64,000 nucleotides of DNA from Piper betle. Taxonomy: Eukaryota; Streptophyta; Magnoliopsida; Piperales; Piperaceae. The translations under genes were made by a program, and so were the position numbers. Shown here one piece after another: positions 61,793 to 64,000 of this stretch. The stretch covers positions 26,906-90,905 of the forward strand of contig JAURVB010008927.1 of NCBI GenBank assembly GCA_033002965.1, given 5' to 3'. Each line of letters opens with the position of its first letter. Position 1 is the first letter of the stretch. The notes below the pieces were generated by a model. The model searched no databases. It saw only the letters and a list, made by a program, of their open reading frames with translations, and was not told the origin of the DNA.

Positions 61793-62194
61793 GTGAGAGA
61801 GAGAGAGAGAGATAAGGATTGCTGTATTGCAGCACAGCCAAGATGGCTGTGCTGCACTTTCCAGCCGTTGGATTGCTTCAATCCAACGGCTGAAATAAAA
61901 CAAACTCCACCATGTGACGGCGGTTATGTCGTCCAAAAAATTGAGGCGAGCGCTTTTGTCCTTCTACGTCCCTTCTCCGCCCCTCCTTTCTCTTCCCCGA
62001 AATTTCTATCTTCCCTTCTCATCCATACAGGAGGCTTTCATTTGTTTCCTCTACTAAGCTCTTCTCATGATCACGTCTGGAAAATAACCCCACCAAAGCC
62101 CCTGTTTTCCAGCCCGCGGCACCCCTCAGCGACTTTCCCGCGCATCACACGGCACACCGCGACGACGACGAAGTAGCAGGTGGTCGGAGGAGTA

Positions 62195-62745
62195 CTGCAC
62201 AGCGCGGCCGGCGGGAGGCGTTGGCTTGGGAGTCCGAAGAGGAGGTGGTCGCCAGCGATTACAGCCCGAGGACGATGACGAAATAGCCGACAACCGCTTC
62301 GTCGCACTTCACTTCCTCTGTTTCTCCACCAGCACGGCGCAGTTACGAAATGGGCGATGGCACTTCACTTCCTCTATTTCTTTGATTCATTACTTTTTTG
62401 GGTATTAGCTACTTCAAAGAAGATGTTATAAATGCTAATTAATAAGCTTGTTGTGGTATATTGGCAATTGATCCTTATATGTTGATAGTTTGGAGGATTT
62501 CTTATTCACAGATCTGTTGGTTTAATTTCATGAGAACCTGACCATGTCAACACGCAATAAATTAATTGGTGCCTCTTATTTGCTTTGGAAAAAGAGAAGT
62601 AATAATTTGTACCCACGGCCGGCGGGAGGCGTCGACTTGGGATTCCGGTGAGGAGTCGGTTGCCGACAAGCTCAGCCCCGGCGAAAGAATCGACGGCGAC
62701 GAAGTAGCAGTTCCGCTTTGTCGCACTTCGCTTCCTCTGTTTCTC
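62195..62745. repeat. Local duplication in the tail of block 5
   Basis: About 62200-62335 and 62615-62740 share GGCCGGCGGGAGGCGT, CTTGGGA.TCCG, CAGCCC, CGACGACGAAG-type and TCGCACTTC.CTTCCTCTGTTTCTC words in the same order. No protein assigned. Confidence -1.
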
Positions 62746-62919
62746 TTCGGTAGGGAGAGGGGGAAGGAAGGTGGGTGGTGAGGCGGCAGCGGCCATGGCC
62801 TGCGGCATCCCTGGCTGGCAGTGGGTGGTCGGCGGCGAGGTCGCCGGCGGGGGGGGGGTGGCGGGAAAACAGAGGTGTGGCGCGGCAAAACAGGGGAGAA
62901 GGAAATGGGCGATGGCAAT

Positions 62920-63785
62920 TTCGTAATAAAAACTTGACTCGTTCTCGACTCGAGTCAATATTACAAAATATATCCCGAAAAATTTTAAAAAAATACAGTA
63001 AAATGTCATAAAATAAAATAATTGAGTTATAACTTGAATAACATGTTCTAAACTTAATAACCCATTCAAAACTAACAAATAACACGTCCTAATGCGATCG
63101 AGGGGAAAAGAAATGGTTTAGCTATGGGGGTAGTTTTGTAATAAAAAGTTTGACTCGCTCCCAACTAGAGTCAATATTACCAAATATAAAAAAAATTACA
63201 ATAAAATATCTTAAAACAAAATAATTGAGTTCTAACTCGAATAACATGTTAGGTTTATGTTTTACTGTAGTTTTGTAATAAAAACTTGACTCGCGACTCG
63301 AATCAATATTACGAAATATATCCCTAAAAATATCAAAATAATACAGTAAAATATCTTAAAACAAAATAATTGAATTCTAACTAGAATAACATGTTAGGTT
63401 TAGGTCTTACTATAGTTTGTAATAAAAATTTGACTCGTTCCCGACTCGTGTCAATATTACGAAATATATCCCTAAAAATATAAAAAAAGGACAGTAAAAT
63501 ATCTTAAAACAAAATAATTGAGTTATAAATTGAATAACATGTTAGGTTTAGGTTTTACTGTAATTTTGTAATAAAAACATGACTCGCTCCCGACTCGAGT
63601 CAATATTACGAAATATATCCCAAAATTATAAAAATATAGTAAAATATCATAAAATAAAATAATCAAGTTCTAATGAAGTAATTTATTTTATGGTATTTTA
63701 TAATATTTTTTCATATTTTTGGAGATGTATTTCATAATATTGACTTGAGTCGGGAGCGAGTCAAGTTTTTATTACAAAAATACCC
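62920..63785. repeat. AT-rich foldback repeats, right-hand array
   Basis: Repeated GTAATAAAAACTTGACTCG...CGAGTCAATATTACGAAATATATCCC units at about 62923, 63139, 63270, 63420 and 63568. The last is a complete foldback (63568-63775) whose right arm ends GAGTCAAGTTTTTATTAC. Four of the five are single arms in direct orientation. Confidence -1.
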
Positions 63786-64000
63786 CCACGCCTAAACCCA
63801 TTCTTCTCCCCCGACCACGACTGTTTGCCGCTTCTTCTGTTCCCGCTTCCTCTGTTTCCCCCGCCATCGACGATCCTCAAGCACACCGCGCAGTCGACCC
63901 CTCCTCCCTCCGCCGCCACCTCCATCGTTGGAATCGCCTCGTGCATCGCCACTGACGCCAGCTAAGTCATCTGAAGGTGGAACTTGTTCGACGCAGCCGA
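63786..64000. other. Start of another GC-rich block, cut by the window end
   Basis: After TTTTTATTACAAAAATACCC the sequence turns GC-rich (CCGCTTCTTCTGTTCCCGC), as at the left edges of the other GC-rich blocks. No gene can be called. Confidence -1.

Larger units (their letters stand above)
60126..62915. mobile_element. Chain of GC-rich palindromic blocks with three microsatellite joints, block 5
   Basis: Bounded left by AAGTTTTTATTACCGTGG and right by TTTCGTAATAAAAACTTGAC. Stems: A' 60335-60362; (CG)30(TA)10 60396-60476; B 60490-60515 (ATGGGCTGCAT / ATGCAGCCCAT); A 60531-60560; A' 61090-61115 (GGCCGTCGGAT / ATCCGACGGCC); nested B' 61123-61173; (TA)n 61175-61208; B 61229-61248; A 61268-61295 (GGGCCGTCGGAT / ATCCGACGACCC); A' 61667-61698; (TA)n 61750-61786 plus (GA)n; B 61828-61856 (TGCAGCACAGCCA / TGGCTGTGCTGCA); A 61862-61892 (CAGCCGTTGGATT / AATCCAACGGCTG). 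The last segment (61900-62915) is less GC-rich and includes a local duplication. Long open frames of 363 and 377 codons cross these features and are not accepted as genes. Confidence -1.

Noticed and set aside
54421..61892. CRISPR-like array (short palindromes at intervals)
   Set aside because: Plant nuclear DNA; spacing is irregular, stems vary in sequence, and they mark element ends instead of forming equal repeats and spacers.
60531..62176. Open frames of 363-377 codons on the plus strand
   Set aside because: They are Pro/Arg/Ala/Gly-rich, cross palindromes and (TA)n tracts (read as Ile-Tyr runs), and overlap similar frames on both strands. This is what GC-rich DNA gives by chance.

Overview
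This is a plant nuclear window. Split genes have GT-AG introns, genes sit far apart in AT-rich spacer, and plant-only families are present (a GRAS NSP2-like regulator, a class II small heat-shock protein, FAR1/MULE transposase relics, a TRIM retroelement). GC-rich coding sequence in AT-rich spacer fits a monocot, probably not a grass. That is inference; the species is not identified.

Left part (1-19560): a broken minus-strand copy of a RID3/IPI3/WDR18-type WD40 gene (145-4806); an intact class II small heat-shock protein (5862-6332, +) with two heat-shock elements and a TATA box; a cysteine-form selenoprotein K homologue (7638-9698, -, four exons); and the ubiquitin-fold modifier UFM1 (16802-18130, -, four coding exons). 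About 7 kb between the last two is a partial tandem duplication. It carries a second copy of the selenoprotein K intron, first exon and upstream region, three copies of one spacer block, and a later hAT-type insertion with a clean 8-bp target duplication. Selenoprotein K and UFM1 homologues both act at the endoplasmic reticulum; whether their adjacency matters is unknown.

Middle part (19560-45900): mostly AT-rich spacer. It holds a head-to-tail pair of diverged long repeats (about 24445-30400), with a TRIM element in the first copy and a GC-rich microsatellite-flanked element in the second. An NSP2-like GRAS gene lies at 34295-35750 (+). It carries a miR171h-type target site and an overlapping upstream ORF, and is interrupted by a one-base frameshift in a C run. 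A 474-bp hAT-like element lies at 39769-40242.

Right part (45900-64000): no convincing host gene. It is a mosaic of (1) two direct copies of a decayed FAR1/MULE transposase unit, (2) AT-rich foldback sequence built from a repeated motif around TTGACTCG, and (3) GC-rich blocks whose ends carry two strong palindromes and abut (TA)n tracts. Block type 3 is the most unusual thing in the window: at least a dozen stems of the form GCCGTTGGAT/ATCCAACGGC, many with paired changes in both arms. One copy has an unoccupied counterpart in a sister repeat, which indicates insertion into (TA)n, as described for Micron elements of rice.
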